Positions 9,383 to 17,644 of a stretch of 35,932 nucleotides of DNA are shown here, piece by piece; position 1 is the stretch's first letter; every line of letters begins with the position of its first letter. Both the position numbers and the translations under genes were made by a program. Where the stretch lies: assembly GCA_001918935.1 (NCBI GenBank), contig MNGW01000101.1:1-35932 (forward strand), read 5' to 3'. The DNA comes from Acidobacteriales bacterium 13_1_40CM_3_55_5 (lineage in GTDB: Bacteria > Acidobacteriota > Terriglobia > Terriglobales > Acidobacteriaceae). Under the pieces are notes generated by a model that was not told the DNA's origin, did no database searches, and worked only from the letters and a program-made list of their open reading frames with translations.

Positions 9383-9927
9383 TTAACCACGGAGGCCACG
9401 GAGGAACACAGAGGAATTATTTCATTTGCCCCAATTTTTGCCATTTACCATTCGTTGGATGCCATTACGAAGGTGTGTGACATGGAAGTTGATGAGAAGA
9501 CCTACGTTCTTGCCGCTCAACTTCAAGTACGACAAAAGCTGCGCCTGGTGAATGGGATGAAAGCCCTCAGTACACTTCAATTCGACGATGACCGACTCCC
9601 CAACCATCAAATCGAGACGGTAACCGAGGTCGATGGTAGTTCCATCGTAAACGACCGGCAACACAACTTGATTCCGAACCTCCAACCCTTGCTTTCGCAA
9701 CTCATGGACCAAACAGGCCTCATAAGCGCTCTCCAACAGCCCTGGACCTAGAAGCGAATGAACTTTCATGGCAGCGGTGATGATAACGCCGGTAAGGAGA
9801 TTGACGCGCGGGGTAGGAGCTAATAATCTCGGACTAGCCATGGCGATTCGCGGATTTGTTTCCGCTGATTGCACCCTAGCACAAAAAACAAAATTCCTCT
9901 GTGATCCTCCGTGTCCTCTGTGGTTAA
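9383..9927. mobile_element. 545-bp cassette: GxxExxY gene between 36-bp inverted repeats
   Basis: The left repeat 9383-9418 and the right repeat 9892-9927 are 36-nt reverse complements differing at three positions. Each is made of CACAGAGGA/CACGGAGGA units bounded by TTAACCAC and GAGGAATT. The only gene between them is the GxxExxY protein, whose stop lies 3 nt inside the left repeat. The cassette sits between fadA and fadE. No target-site duplication is obvious. Mobility is an inference from the terminal inverted repeats and the dispersed repeat family. Confidence 0.6.
9422..9841 (-). CDS. GxxExxY protein (PD-(D/E)XK nuclease-like)
   Basis: A 139-residue protein with the family signature GLLESAYEACLVHEL (G-x-x-E-x-x-Y) and a nuclease-like core: LGYRLDLMVGESVIVELKC supplies the Asp and the ExK, followed by QAQLLSYLKLSGKNVGLLIN. 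GxxExxY proteins (TIGR04256) are widespread and uncharacterised, and the fold is predicted to belong to the PD-(D/E)XK superfamily. ATG 9841 (MASPRLLAPTPRVN) was chosen. The frame is open up to 9979, but that extension is merely translated repeat (HRGHGG). It lies inside the inverted-repeat cassette between fadA and fadE, in the same orientation as both. DNA cleavage or repeat recognition is possible but unproven. Confidence 0.88.
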   Translation of the reverse strand: MASPRLLAPTPRVNLLTGVIITAAMKVHSLLGPGLLESAYEACLVHELRKQGLEVRNQVVLPVVYDGTTIDLGYRLDLMVGESVIVELKCTEGFHPIHQAQLLSYLKLSGKNVGLLINFHVTHLRNGIQRMVNGKNWGK

Positions 9928-9932
9928 AGATT

Positions 9933-11108
9933 TTAGAGATTTTCGAAGATACCCGCCGCCCCCATCCCCCCGCCCACACACATAGTCACCATCCCATAGC
10001 GCGCCTTACGCCGCTTCAATTCACGAATGACGGTCGCCGTCAGCTTCGCCCCAGTACATCCCAGTGGATGACCCAAAGCAATTGCCCCGCCATTGGGATT
10101 CACGCGCTCCGGATCAAGTCCCGCCTCTTTGATCACCGCCAGTGACTGCGCTGCGAAAGCTTCGTTGAGTTCAATGACATCAATATCCGACAGCTTGAGT
10201 CCCGCCATCTTCAACGCCTTGGGAATGGCAAACACCGGTCCCAGCCCCATTTCTTCCGGCTTATATCCCGCAGTACTAAATGAAACGTAGCGAACCAGCG
10301 GCGTAATTCCGAGCTGCTTTGCGCGATCGGCGGACATCACTACCGCCGCCGCCGCGCCATCTGACATTTGCGAAGAGTTCCCCGCCGTCACTGTGCCCTT
10401 GACGTGGAAAGCGGGCTTGAGCGCAAGCAACGCTTCCAGCGAAGTATCGCTGCGCGGCCCTTCGTCCACTTTGAAAGTAATTTCTTGTCGCTTAGGTTTC
10501 GATCCATTCGGCGTCGTGAAGCTCACGGGCACCGGAACAGTCTCGTCGCTGAACTTCCCGGCCTGAATCGCGGCTAGCGCCTTCTGATGACTACGCAATG
10601 AAAACTCATCAGCAGCCTCACGCGTAATACCAAAACGCTGTGCCAGTCTTTCCGCCGTCAAACCCATTGATAGATACGCGTCAGGGTAGTGCTCCACCAG
10701 CCAGGGGTTAGGTGAAATTTTGTGCCCACCCATGGGAATCATGGACATCGATTCCGTACCCCCAGCAACGATCACTTCCGCCCCGCCGCTCATGATGCGC
10801 TCTGCTGCCATCGCAATCGCCTGCAGACCAGACGAACAGAAGCGATTGATAGTGAGCGCCGAAATCTCAACCGGCAGGCCCGCGCGTAAAGACGCAATGC
10901 GCGCCACGTTCATCCCCTGTTCCGCCTCCGGCATGGCGCAGCCCAGGATCACATCTTCAATCTCCTTGACATCAACCTGCGGCACACGCTCCAGGGCGCC
11001 TTTGATCGCGACCGCAGCCAATTCGTCAGGACGAGTAGCGCGAAGAGTACCCTTGAAAGCCCGTCCAACAGGTGTGCGAACCGAAGAAACAACAACCGCT
11101 TCACGCAT
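9933..11108 (-). CDS. fadA: acetyl-CoA acyltransferase (3-ketoacyl-CoA thiolase)
   Basis: This catalyses the last beta-oxidation step: thiolytic release of acetyl-CoA from 3-ketoacyl-CoA. It has 391 residues, family length. The nucleophile is Cys91 in [13 protein letters not shown], and the acid-base residues are His347 ([16 protein letters not shown]) and Cys377 ([11 protein letters not shown]). [20 protein letters not shown] is a typical start, with GGAG a few bases upstream of ATG 11108. It stands between fadN and fadE in the Bacillus-like order fadN-fadA-fadE, but is separated from fadN by a tRNA and terminator, so it must have its own promoter. A CCTCTGTG-family repeat starts 5 nt after its stop codon. 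Confidence 0.95.
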   Translation of the reverse strand: MREAVVVSSVRTPVGRAFKGTLRATRPDELAAVAIKGALERVPQVDVKEIEDVILGCAMPEAEQGMNVARIASLRAGLPVEISALTINRFCSSGLQAIAMAAERIMSGGAEVIVAGGTESMSMIPMGGHKISPNPWLVEHYPDAYLSMGLTAERLAQRFGITREAADEFSLRSHQKALAAIQAGKFSDETVPVPVSFTTPNGSKPKRQEITFKVDEGPRSDTSLEALLALKPAFHVKGTVTAGNSSQMSDGAAAAVVMSADRAKQLGITPLVRYVSFSTAGYKPEEMGLGPVFAIPKALKMAGLKLSDIDVIELNEAFAAQSLAVIKEAGLDPERVNPNGGAIALGHPLGCTGAKLTATVIRELKRRKARYGMVTMCVGGGMGAAGIFENL

Positions 11109-11431
11109 AAGAAACTCCAGCAGCTAACGTTGGACCTTCCTGTACCCTCGCGCGTTCGTGGTTATTTGATGTTCGTTACCTCGAACCCGCTTCACACCGC
11201 TTTATTAGGCACACACTCAGGCCGTTGAAAGCCAAACTGAAACCCGAAAGGTATCCTAATAGGAGCGGCACAGGTGCAAAAAGCAAACCGGGCCGTTTCC
11301 GGCCCGGGCGCATCAACCTGTCCAGCTATCGAATTAATTATCGGCACCTGGCACACTGAAGTCAACATTACTTGAGGAGCCCGTCTGCCCGAAGGCCCCT
11401 CCTCAGCCTCCCTACCAAACCAGGGATGCTG
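11109..11431. other. gene-free interval upstream of fadA
   Basis: These 323 nt hold the minus-strand terminator of the tRNA (11277-11308) and, between it and fadA, the leader from which fadA must be transcribed. I see no convincing ORF, no recognisable operator and no clear -35/-10 pair. Confidence 0.5.
11277..11308 (-). terminator. rho-independent terminator downstream of the tRNA
   Basis: Read on the minus strand, CCGGGCCGGAAACGGCCCGG forms a strong GC stem with a short loop, followed by TTTGCTTTTTGC. It lies about 125 nt downstream of the minus-strand tRNA and upstream of fadA, so it should separate tRNA and fadN transcription from fadA. Confidence 0.8.
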
Positions 11432-11503
11432 TGGATCCGACGGGATTCGAACCCGTACCTTCCAGCTGGACAGGCTGATGTGCTCCCGTTACACCACGGA
11501 CCC
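11432..11503 (-). tRNA. tRNA, anticodon GUC (Asp) by position, with atypical features
   Basis: The minus strand folds as a full 72-nt cloverleaf: acceptor GGGTCCG/CGGATCC with G3-U70, D stem GTGT/GCAC with a 7-nt loop, anticodon stem TCAGC/GCTGG with loop CTGTCCA, variable loop AAGGT, and T arm ACGGG-TTCGAAT-CCCGT. With U33 in place, the anticodon reads GUC (Asp). Two features are unusual for tRNA-Asp: position 37 is C rather than a purine, and the discriminator base is A rather than G. The CCA end is not encoded. Being a tRNA is well supported; the isotype is less certain. It lies between fadN and fadA with its own terminator. Confidence 0.8.
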
Positions 11504-11696
11504 CTGCCGAGCTTATTGGTTCGAATTACGCTCAACAAGTCCGCTCATCACAATCAATAAGGCGTGCTTTCCCAATTTGGAATCGGAAGCACCTGAGCTC
11601 GCTGCCGCCATACTCAAGCCGTGCGAAACTGCGGACTTTTGCCACGCCAGAGTCGGCCCCCGGAACGACAATCCGAAAGAGTACCTTTATAAGTTC

Positions 11697-11727
11697 TTAA
11701 AATCGGCAATCGTCAATCGAAAATCGT
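11697..11727. repeat. CGATT-type short repeat abutting the fadN stop
   Basis: On the minus strand the fadN TGA runs straight into CGATTTTCGATTGACGATTG and further units. It resembles the TTTCCGAT repeat of the gcv operon and has no coding content. Confidence 0.6.
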
Positions 11728-14144
11728 CAATTCCTCAACGTCTTCCCCGTCTTCAACGTGAACTGAATCCGTTCCTGTGTCTTCCTCTCCCCACACAACG
11801 ATTTGAATCCTTCCCGCTCCAAATCCAGGATGTACTGCTCACTCACAGGCGTGCCCGAGGTCACATTCCCTCCGCACAGCACTTCGGCGATCTTCGTTGC
11901 CAGCTTCACTTCGTATTCCGTGATGTAGTCGCCCTGCCGCATTAAATGCACCCCCATCTTGAGCGCAGCCAGAGCGTTTTCCCCGGGCGCGGGAATGTCG
12001 GTTCGCGGCACCGGCGGCTCATAACCACCACGCAACATCTCTAATGCGCGTGCCTTAGCGTCGGACAGCACGCGCTCGCGGTTCATCGTGATGCCGTCGG
12101 CTTCTCGCAGGAAGCCAAGTCCGCGAGCTTCATGCACCGACGTTGCCACTTTCGCGGTAGCGATGGTCTCAAAAACTTTCTTCATAGCTTCCATCATCTC
12201 TACAGATTCACCTCTACCGCCAGGCCGGATCGACTCCGCGCTCTCCACTGCGCGCAGCAGCATCTCCTTGCATCCACCAGCGCCCGGCAATAGTCCCACG
12301 CCGACTTCCACCAATCCCATGTAAAGCTCCGCGTGAGGCTGTAGCCCCGCGGCATGCAGCGAGATTTCCGTGCCTCCGCCCAGAGTAAGTCCGAATGGCG
12401 CAGCCACCACCGGCTTGGGCGAGAATTTAATGGCCTGCGTCATGCCCTGAAATTGGCGAATCGCCAAGTCCACATCATCCCACTCCTCGTCCTGGATGGA
12501 CATGAGCAGCAACATCAGATTGGCGCCGACGGAAAAGTTTCCCGCATCATTAGTAATAACGAATGCGTCGAAGTCGTCGCCCGGGCCTCCCGATTTTAAA
12601 GTTTGCGAAATGAGCTGCACGATGTCGCTGCCGATGGTATTCATCTTCGAATGGAACTCGATGCAGCCGATTCCATCTCCCAAATCCACTAAAGAAGCGC
12701 CCGAATTCTTTTTGACCACTCCCTTGGATTTCTTCACCACCTCGACCGACCACACCCCTGCGGGAACTTCGACCGGCTTGTACTCCTTTGCGCTCAGATC
12801 GAAATAGTCCCGACCTGATGCCGCCTTGGGATCGTCCCCATACCAGGATTTCTTCCCCGCCGCGAGCAGTTTCTCAGGGTTAGCAGCCACAGGCCGGTTC
12901 TCTTTCTTCATACGCCCGACGGTAGCCTCAACCCCGACAGCATCCCACAATTCGAACGGACCCAGTTTCCAATTGAAGCCCAGTCGCATGGCACGATCGA
13001 TTTCCACGACGCGATCCGAGATCTCCGGAATGCGATTGGCGCAATAAGTCCACAGATCCGAAAGAGCCAGCCACAGGAACTGTCCAGCCTTATCGCCGTT
13101 TTGCGGTGCGCCTCCATCGAATCCGAGCAACATGCGTACCCGTGCCCCAATTTCTTCGACGTTCTTCGCCATATCGAGCGCAGAAAATTTAGGTTTCTGG
13201 CGCGGGTGGTATTCCAACGTTTTCCAGTCAAGGGCGAGCCGTTCCTCTTCTTTCCCTGCCGCACCTTTTTTGTAGAAACCACCTTTGGTTTTATCCCCCA
13301 ACCATTTGCGCTCCAGCATCTGCCTGAAAAAATCAGGAAGCTGGAGATCACTGCGCTCATCACGCACGTTCTCCGTCATGTTGGAGACGACGTGCCCCAA
13401 AATATCCAGCCCAACCAGATCAATGGTGCGGAAAGTCGCCGACTTCGGCCAGCCGAGCGTTTGTCCCGTAAGTGCGTCCACGTCCTCAATGCTCAGATCC
13501 ATCTCCTGCATAAGCCGCATGACGTTCAATACGGAAAACGTCCCGATGCGGTTAGCAATGAAGTTAGGAGTGTCCTTGGCGAAGACAATGCCTTTGCCGA
13601 GTTGGACATCGGCGAAGTGGACAACCGCATCCAGCGCGGCCCGGTCGGTTTCGGGGGTGGGAATAATTTCCAGCAGTCGCATATAGCGCGGAGGATTGAA
13701 AAAATGCGTGCCAAACCACGACCGCCGGAAATCGTCAGAGAATCCTTCGGCAATCTTCTGCACCGGCAACCCACTGGTGTTGGTCGTGATGATCGTGCCC
13801 GGCCGTCGTATGGCCTCCACCTTCTTGAGCAGACCGCGCTTGATCTCGAGATTCTCCACCACCGCTTCGATGATCCAGTCCACTTCCGCCAGCCGTTTCA
13901 AATCATCTTCAAAGTTTCCGACCGTAATCAATCGCGCCAGAGAAGGCTCAAAAAAAACCGCAGGCTTGGATTTTTTTGCCGCTTCAAGACCGGCCGCCGC
14001 GATCTTATTGCGCGCCGCCCCGTCCGCATCCGGAGGAACAATATCCAGCAGATAGCTAGGAACTCCGGCATTGGCGAAATGCGCGGCGATGCGAGCACCC
14101 ATGGTCCCAGCACCCAGAACCGCGACTTTATGAATACGCTTCAT
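11727..14144 (-). CDS. fadN: 3-hydroxyacyl-CoA dehydrogenase / enoyl-CoA hydratase, FadN type
   Basis: This bifunctional enzyme would hydrate enoyl-CoA and oxidise 3-hydroxyacyl-CoA with NAD. It has 805 residues with the dehydrogenase first and the hydratase last, the order of Bacillus FadN and the reverse of E. coli FadB. The Rossmann motif is VAVLGAGTMGARIA (Gly11, 13, 16) and the catalytic His lies in WFGTHFFNPPRYMRLLEII. The crotonase part has FVITNDAGNFSVGANL, the first Glu in GLTLGGGTEISLHA and the second in MGLVEVGVGLLPGAGG, so both hydratase acids are kept. ATG 14144 gives MKRIHKVAV. It works with fadA and fadE downstream to make one beta-oxidation set. The tRNA and its terminator now separate it from fadA. 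Confidence 0.94.
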   Translation of the reverse strand: MKRIHKVAVLGAGTMGARIAAHFANAGVPSYLLDIVPPDADGAARNKIAAAGLEAAKKSKPAVFFEPSLARLITVGNFEDDLKRLAEVDWIIEAVVENLEIKRGLLKKVEAIRRPGTIITTNTSGLPVQKIAEGFSDDFRRSWFGTHFFNPPRYMRLLEIIPTPETDRAALDAVVHFADVQLGKGIVFAKDTPNFIANRIGTFSVLNVMRLMQEMDLSIEDVDALTGQTLGWPKSATFRTIDLVGLDILGHVVSNMTENVRDERSDLQLPDFFRQMLERKWLGDKTKGGFYKKGAAGKEEERLALDWKTLEYHPRQKPKFSALDMAKNVEEIGARVRMLLGFDGGAPQNGDKAGQFLWLALSDLWTYCANRIPEISDRVVEIDRAMRLGFNWKLGPFELWDAVGVEATVGRMKKENRPVAANPEKLLAAGKKSWYGDDPKAASGRDYFDLSAKEYKPVEVPAGVWSVEVVKKSKGVVKKNSGASLVDLGDGIGCIEFHSKMNTIGSDIVQLISQTLKSGGPGDDFDAFVITNDAGNFSVGANLMLLLMSIQDEEWDDVDLAIRQFQGMTQAIKFSPKPVVAAPFGLTLGGGTEISLHAAGLQPHAELYMGLVEVGVGLLPGAGGCKEMLLRAVESAESIRPGGRGESVEMMEAMKKVFETIATAKVATSVHEARGLGFLREADGITMNRERVLSDAKARALEMLRGGYEPPVPRTDIPAPGENALAALKMGVHLMRQGDYITEYEVKLATKIAEVLCGGNVTSGTPVSEQYILDLEREGFKSLCGERKTQERIQFTLKTGKTLRN

Positions 14145-14289
14145 GAAGGAAAAGTTCGCTTAAGATGTTCAACTCTACCGTGACGCGGGCGTCCCGCCGG
14201 CATCGTGGAAAGCATCTCGAGGGTGCAGTCCAAGATGGCGCGCTGACCCCAGATTTCACCAATCTCATTTATGCGGGAAGCACCCCGCT

Positions 14290-14985
14290 TCACGAGATCA
14301 GCTTGGCAAGCAGAAATGCCGCCGACGCCGCCAGCCCACCGATCACCACCGTCTGCGAAGCACTGCGAAGCGGATGAGTGCCAGTGAAGCGTCCTTTGAT
14401 GTATCCAAAGATGCCGAGCGCAACTAGCGTCACGATCGCGGAGAATATCAATCCACGGGTTGCATTTCCCGAGAATACAACGTAAGGCAGCAACGGAATA
14501 AATCCTCCCGCAACATAGGATCCCGCAATGGTCGCCGCACTGGTGACGGCGCGTCGCGGATCCGGCGCTTCTAGCCCCAACTCGTATCGCATCATGAAAT
14601 CCACCCATGCCTCCGGCCGATGGCTGAGCGCCTCAATCACCGGCTTGCTTTCTTCGGATGTAAGCCCATAGGCCTCGAACACCCGATGCACTTCCGCCTT
14701 TTCCTCTTCCGGCATTTCCTTGACCTCGCGCTGCTCCCGGATACGTTCCTGCTCGTAATGTTCCGCGTCTCCACGCGCTGCCAGATATCCACCAAGTCCC
14801 ATGGCAATCGAGCCCGCGGCAATTTCCGCCAGTCCTCCAACTACGATCAACTTGGTGTCTTGTACCGCGCCGGAAAGTCCCGCTGCCAGGGCAAAAGGCA
14901 CAGTCAGTCCGTCGGCCATGCCAATCACCACATCGCGCACAAAGAGTCCGGCGGTGAAATGTTTTTCGATATGTGGAGCACGCAT
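14290..14985 (-). CDS. VIT1/CCC1-family iron/manganese transporter
   Basis: A 231-residue membrane protein. HFTAGLFVRDVVIGMADGLT, then VPFALAAGLSGA, is the usual first helix of VIT1/CCC1 proteins. An acidic cytoplasmic insert follows (HYEQERIREQREVKEMPEEE), matching the metal-binding domain of this family, and then three hydrophobic segments (AGSYVAGGFIPLLPYVVF, GLIFSAIVTLVALGIFGYI and SQTVVIGGLAASAAFLLAKL). Members export Fe2+ or Mn2+ from the cytosol, and that role is inferred here from the family. ATG 14985 was chosen with GGAGG about 10 nt upstream; a TTG at 14994 would overlap the Nudix gene by 4 nt. It follows the Nudix gene at 5 nt, so they are co-transcribed. Confidence 0.85.
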   Translation of the reverse strand: MRAPHIEKHFTAGLFVRDVVIGMADGLTVPFALAAGLSGAVQDTKLIVVGGLAEIAAGSIAMGLGGYLAARGDAEHYEQERIREQREVKEMPEEEKAEVHRVFEAYGLTSEESKPVIEALSHRPEAWVDFMMRYELGLEAPDPRRAVTSAATIAGSYVAGGFIPLLPYVVFSGNATRGLIFSAIVTLVALGIFGYIKGRFTGTHPLRSASQTVVIGGLAASAAFLLAKLIS

Positions 14986-14990
14986 TTGCC

Positions 14991-15515
14991 TCAAACCTCC
15001 GGATGATTTTGCACATATTCCTGAGCCTGGCGGATTACATCACGTTCCCCTCGATACGCCAGTTTCAGGGCAGCATCTTCGAGCGGAATCCATAAAGCAC
15101 GTTTGACTTCAACTCGCATCGCGGAATCAATGTCGTCGATATTGCCCGACTGATATTTCAGCAAATAAAAGCTGACGATCTTAAAAACCCGCTGCTTGTC
15201 TCCCCACGAGCGCACATAAACATACTTGATATCGGTCAGCTTGGTAATCGGAGTGGCGATCAGCCCAGTCTCCTCCCTCACCTCCCGAATGGCCGTCTGG
15301 TCGGGCTTTTCACCCGGATCCACCAACCCCTTGGGAAGGGCGAGTAACACTTTTTGTGATCGTTTTTTTGCAGTCTCGCCCGCCGCCGGCGGCTCCTTTT
15401 GGGGCTCAATCGCAGCCATTTCCCAGCCCTCCGGGCCACGTCGCACCACCACCCCACCCGCCGAGATCTCGCGAACCATGCGCCCCAACTTATCAGGATC
15501 AGTGCACTTAGTCAT
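14991..15515 (-). CDS. Nudix hydrolase
   Basis: A 174-residue protein with a complete Nudix box, GLVDPGEKPDQTAIREVREE followed by TGL, matching G-x5-E-x7-REUXEEXGU, so the Mg-binding acids are present. Flanking strands (REISAGGVVVRR before it, VFKIVSFYLLKY after it) fit the fold. The substrate is not predictable; nucleoside diphosphate derivatives are the family norm. A basic stretch (GETAKKRSQKVLLALPKG) precedes the box. The start at ATG 15515 is tentative; GTG or ATG near 15479 (MVREISAGG) is a plausible alternative. It is the first gene of a two-gene unit with the VIT-type transporter and is divergent from the patatin gene. Confidence 0.88.
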   Translation of the reverse strand: MTKCTDPDKLGRMVREISAGGVVVRRGPEGWEMAAIEPQKEPPAAGETAKKRSQKVLLALPKGLVDPGEKPDQTAIREVREETGLIATPITKLTDIKYVYVRSWGDKQRVFKIVSFYLLKYQSGNIDDIDSAMRVEVKRALWIPLEDAALKLAYRGERDVIRQAQEYVQNHPEV

Positions 15516-15658
15516 GTCGGGTCAAGATCGCTTCGAGTAACCTCTCGGAAGTAACCTGAAAAGACAGACGAGCTGTGGAAACATCTAGACTGGCGTTGGC
15601 ATCTTACTTGCTGAATAGGTTTTGGGGGACCGGATAAAGCCGGTAAAACGGGGGTCCC

Positions 15659-16693
15659 GTGAAGAGTCTGGGCAAGATTATTCGGTCGGTACAGGCCTTC
15701 GGGCGCGAAGTTACAGGCATTTCCACTCCGCAGCACGCCCAAAATTCCCCTTCCATCGGACTCGCCCTTGGCGGTGGCTTCGCCCGCGGCATTGCCCACG
15801 TCGGCGTTTTGAAAGTCCTGGAAGAAGAAAATATCCCAGTTCAGTTTATTGCTGGAACCAGCGTGGGTGCGCTCATCGGAGCGGCCTATTGCAGCGGAGT
15901 TTCCGCCGCGGAACTGGGGGAGATTGCCACTCGGGTCCGCTTCAAACATTTTGCGCGTTGGACCCTCTCCCGCTACGGATTCGCCAGCAACCAGCGCATG
16001 ATCGGTTTCCTCAACAGCATCTTGAAGGTCAAGACGTTCGAAGAATTGCGCATTCCCCTCGCCGTGACGGCAACCGATTTCTCCACCGGCGAAGGCGTCG
16101 TCTTCCAATCCGGACCCTTGGTCGAACCCGTGCGGGCCAGTTGCGCCTACCCCGGAATGTTTCTACCGGTAAGATTTAAAGGACGTCTGCTAGTAGACGG
16201 CATGCTCGCCCACGCAGTTCCGACCGTACCTCTGCGAATGATGGGGGCGGAGCGGGTTCTAGCAGTTCACCTGAAAGGGCACTGGACCAACGGCGAGGGA
16301 CCGCGCCATCTGTTCGATGTCATAGGTCAATGCTTTGCCATCGCCCAGCAAATGAATTGCGACGTATGGAAGAAGGCCGCCGATCTGGTTTTAGAGCCGG
16401 ACGTCAATGGCTACAAATACGACGCCTTCGAATACAGCGCTGCCTTAGTCCGCGCCGGCGAACTAGCCACGCCATACAAAAGTGCGCAAACCCCGTATCC
16501 CCCAACCCGCCACCATGCCCGCCGATTGATTGTTGTGAAAGGGCACGACTTCGTGCCGACAAGGCAACAGAAACCGCGGCTTCAGCCGCGGAGGAACGTG
16601 CCTCCTAACCAAAAAGGCATCCTGACCTGCCAGACGCGGGTTGCTGTTCATCTATTGGAGAACACTCCCGTTCTCCAGGCAGGCCTCGGGTGA
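15659..16693 (+). CDS. patatin-like phospholipase (RssA/YjjU type)
   Basis: A patatin-fold serine acyl hydrolase that would act on lipid esters. The oxyanion loop is IGLALGGGFARGIAHVGVL, the nucleophile elbow is IAGTSVGALIG (GxSxG), and the catalytic Asp is in LLVDGMLAHAVP, a DG-M in place of the usual DG-G/A. The start is GTG 15659 after a G-rich stretch. The conserved fold should end near residue 280. The last 55-60 residues (from about VKGHDFVPTRQQKPRLQPRR) are translated REP DNA, and the frame then runs 42 nt into the convergent pilin-like gene. The original stop has probably been replaced by the repeat insertion. Neighbours give no functional hint. Confidence 0.88.
   Translation: MKSLGKIIRSVQAFGREVTGISTPQHAQNSPSIGLALGGGFARGIAHVGVLKVLEEENIPVQFIAGTSVGALIGAAYCSGVSAAELGEIATRVRFKHFARWTLSRYGFASNQRMIGFLNSILKVKTFEELRIPLAVTATDFSTGEGVVFQSGPLVEPVRASCAYPGMFLPVRFKGRLLVDGMLAHAVPTVPLRMMGAERVLAVHLKGHWTNGEGPRHLFDVIGQCFAIAQQMNCDVWKKAADLVLEPDVNGYKYDAFEYSAALVRAGELATPYKSAQTPYPPTRHHARRLIVVKGHDFVPTRQQKPRLQPRRNVPPNQKGILTCQTRVAVHLLENTPVLQAGLG
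16540..16600. repeat. REP element inside the patatin 3' end
   Basis: Two adjacent palindromes, GGCACGACTTCGTGCC and CCGCGGCTTCAGCCGCGG, separated by GACAAGGCAACAGAAA. Related copies lie at 18731-18791 and 29690-29757. This copy is translated as part of the patatin C-terminus. Confidence 0.8.
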
Positions 16694-17404
16694 TCCCCTT
16701 TCATCGACTTTTATGACTGCGGTTTCGTCGGAGCAGAAAGCCCGCACACCTGACTGGCTGTAAGTTTCAGGATATGCCGCCACCTGATATTTGACGGTCA
16801 CGCCATTGGACGAAGAACAATTTTGAATGACGAACCTGTAGCCATGCCTGCTTCCCGTCGACAGATCGTCGTCGATGAGATGCGCGTGCTCGGCCGAGGT
16901 GGAGGATTGGCGATTGCCCCCCAAGCTGGGAAGGCTGCATGTGTATCCAACTCGAGGGAAGGCGGTCATGTAGTTTTGTTCCGCCTCATTGAGTGCCCGA
17001 ACCACCGAAACTGCCGAGGCCTCGTTGGCAACGATTCGGGCCCGCAAAAGATTTGGTATCGCTATGGCAGCGATGATCAGAACAGGAATAATGGACAACC
17101 CAAGATATCCCATGATCAAGCCGCCCAACGCGAGTCCCGATCCTTTCAAGCGTCCGGCGCTCTTGCGAATTTCGGACCGTGATATGTGTCCAAGGACGAT
17201 GGCCGCGATAGCAGCCGGAAATATTATCAAACCGAAAAGCCCGCTAAGTAGGCTGGCGATCGCCTTGCCGCTGGTCTCCGACGGCGATGCAGCGGTAGGT
17301 ACCAGGGGCCCGGTGGCTATCTGCGCGGTTCGTGCTGGTTAGCCACATCGGTCGCAGAACCGGCTGTTTTCCCCAATGCTGTTTCCACACCTGCTGCATA
17401 GCAT
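16652..17404 (-). pseudogene. zinc-ribbon + DUF4190 + pilin-like membrane protein, split by an in-frame TAA
   Basis: ATG 17404 has a GAGGTGG site upstream and encodes MLCSRCGNSIGENSRFCDRC-G, a complete CxxC...CxxC zinc ribbon of 21 residues. Codon 22 is TAA (17339-17341). The same frame continues without interruption through PARTAQIATGPLVPTAASPS, the two DUF4190 helices (GKAIASLLSGLFGLIIFPAA and GLALGGLIMGYLGLSI), and a pilin-like segment (IPVLIIAAIAIPNLLRARIV, then ANEASAVSVVRALNEAEQNY and a Cys-containing C-terminus). This domain order is a recurrent Acidobacteria architecture. A CAA to TAA change at codon 22 explains the break simply. The downstream part has only TTG 17230 as a possible start. 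A 21-aa zinc-ribbon product plus re-initiation cannot be excluded. Confidence 0.75.
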
Positions 17405-17644
17405 AATGGATCCACCTCGCGGCACTCGTCGCCTTTACTTACCGGGCTTTGATTCACAGTCGCGCCTGATTTCAGGCGCTGGCCATCTTTTCGCGGCGGA
17501 AGTATACACGGAAGGGAAGACTCGGTCCTGCCTAACCCGGGGTTGATTTTTTAAAACGCGTCCGGACATGCACCTCCGATAGTTTGCGAGCCACATTCGA
17601 CCGCCTACCATAAACCTCACATATTCCTTCGCAAAGGGCGTGAC

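Noticed and set aside
8693-9751. Long plus-strand ORF opposite fadE and the GxxExxY gene
   Set aside because: It lies antisense to well-supported genes, has low-complexity shadow composition and no family motif.
11432-11503. tRNA-Sec supporting the selenoprotein
   Set aside because: The tRNA is 72 nt with a short variable loop and anticodon GUC. It is not a selenocysteine tRNA.
13101-14183. 360-codon plus-strand ORF opposite fadN
   Set aside because: Antisense shadow of a high-GC gene whose protein has all catalytic motifs.
16652-17404. Selenocysteine or pyrrolysine readthrough at the pilin-like stop
   Set aside because: The codon is TAA, which neither system uses. A nonsense change is simpler.
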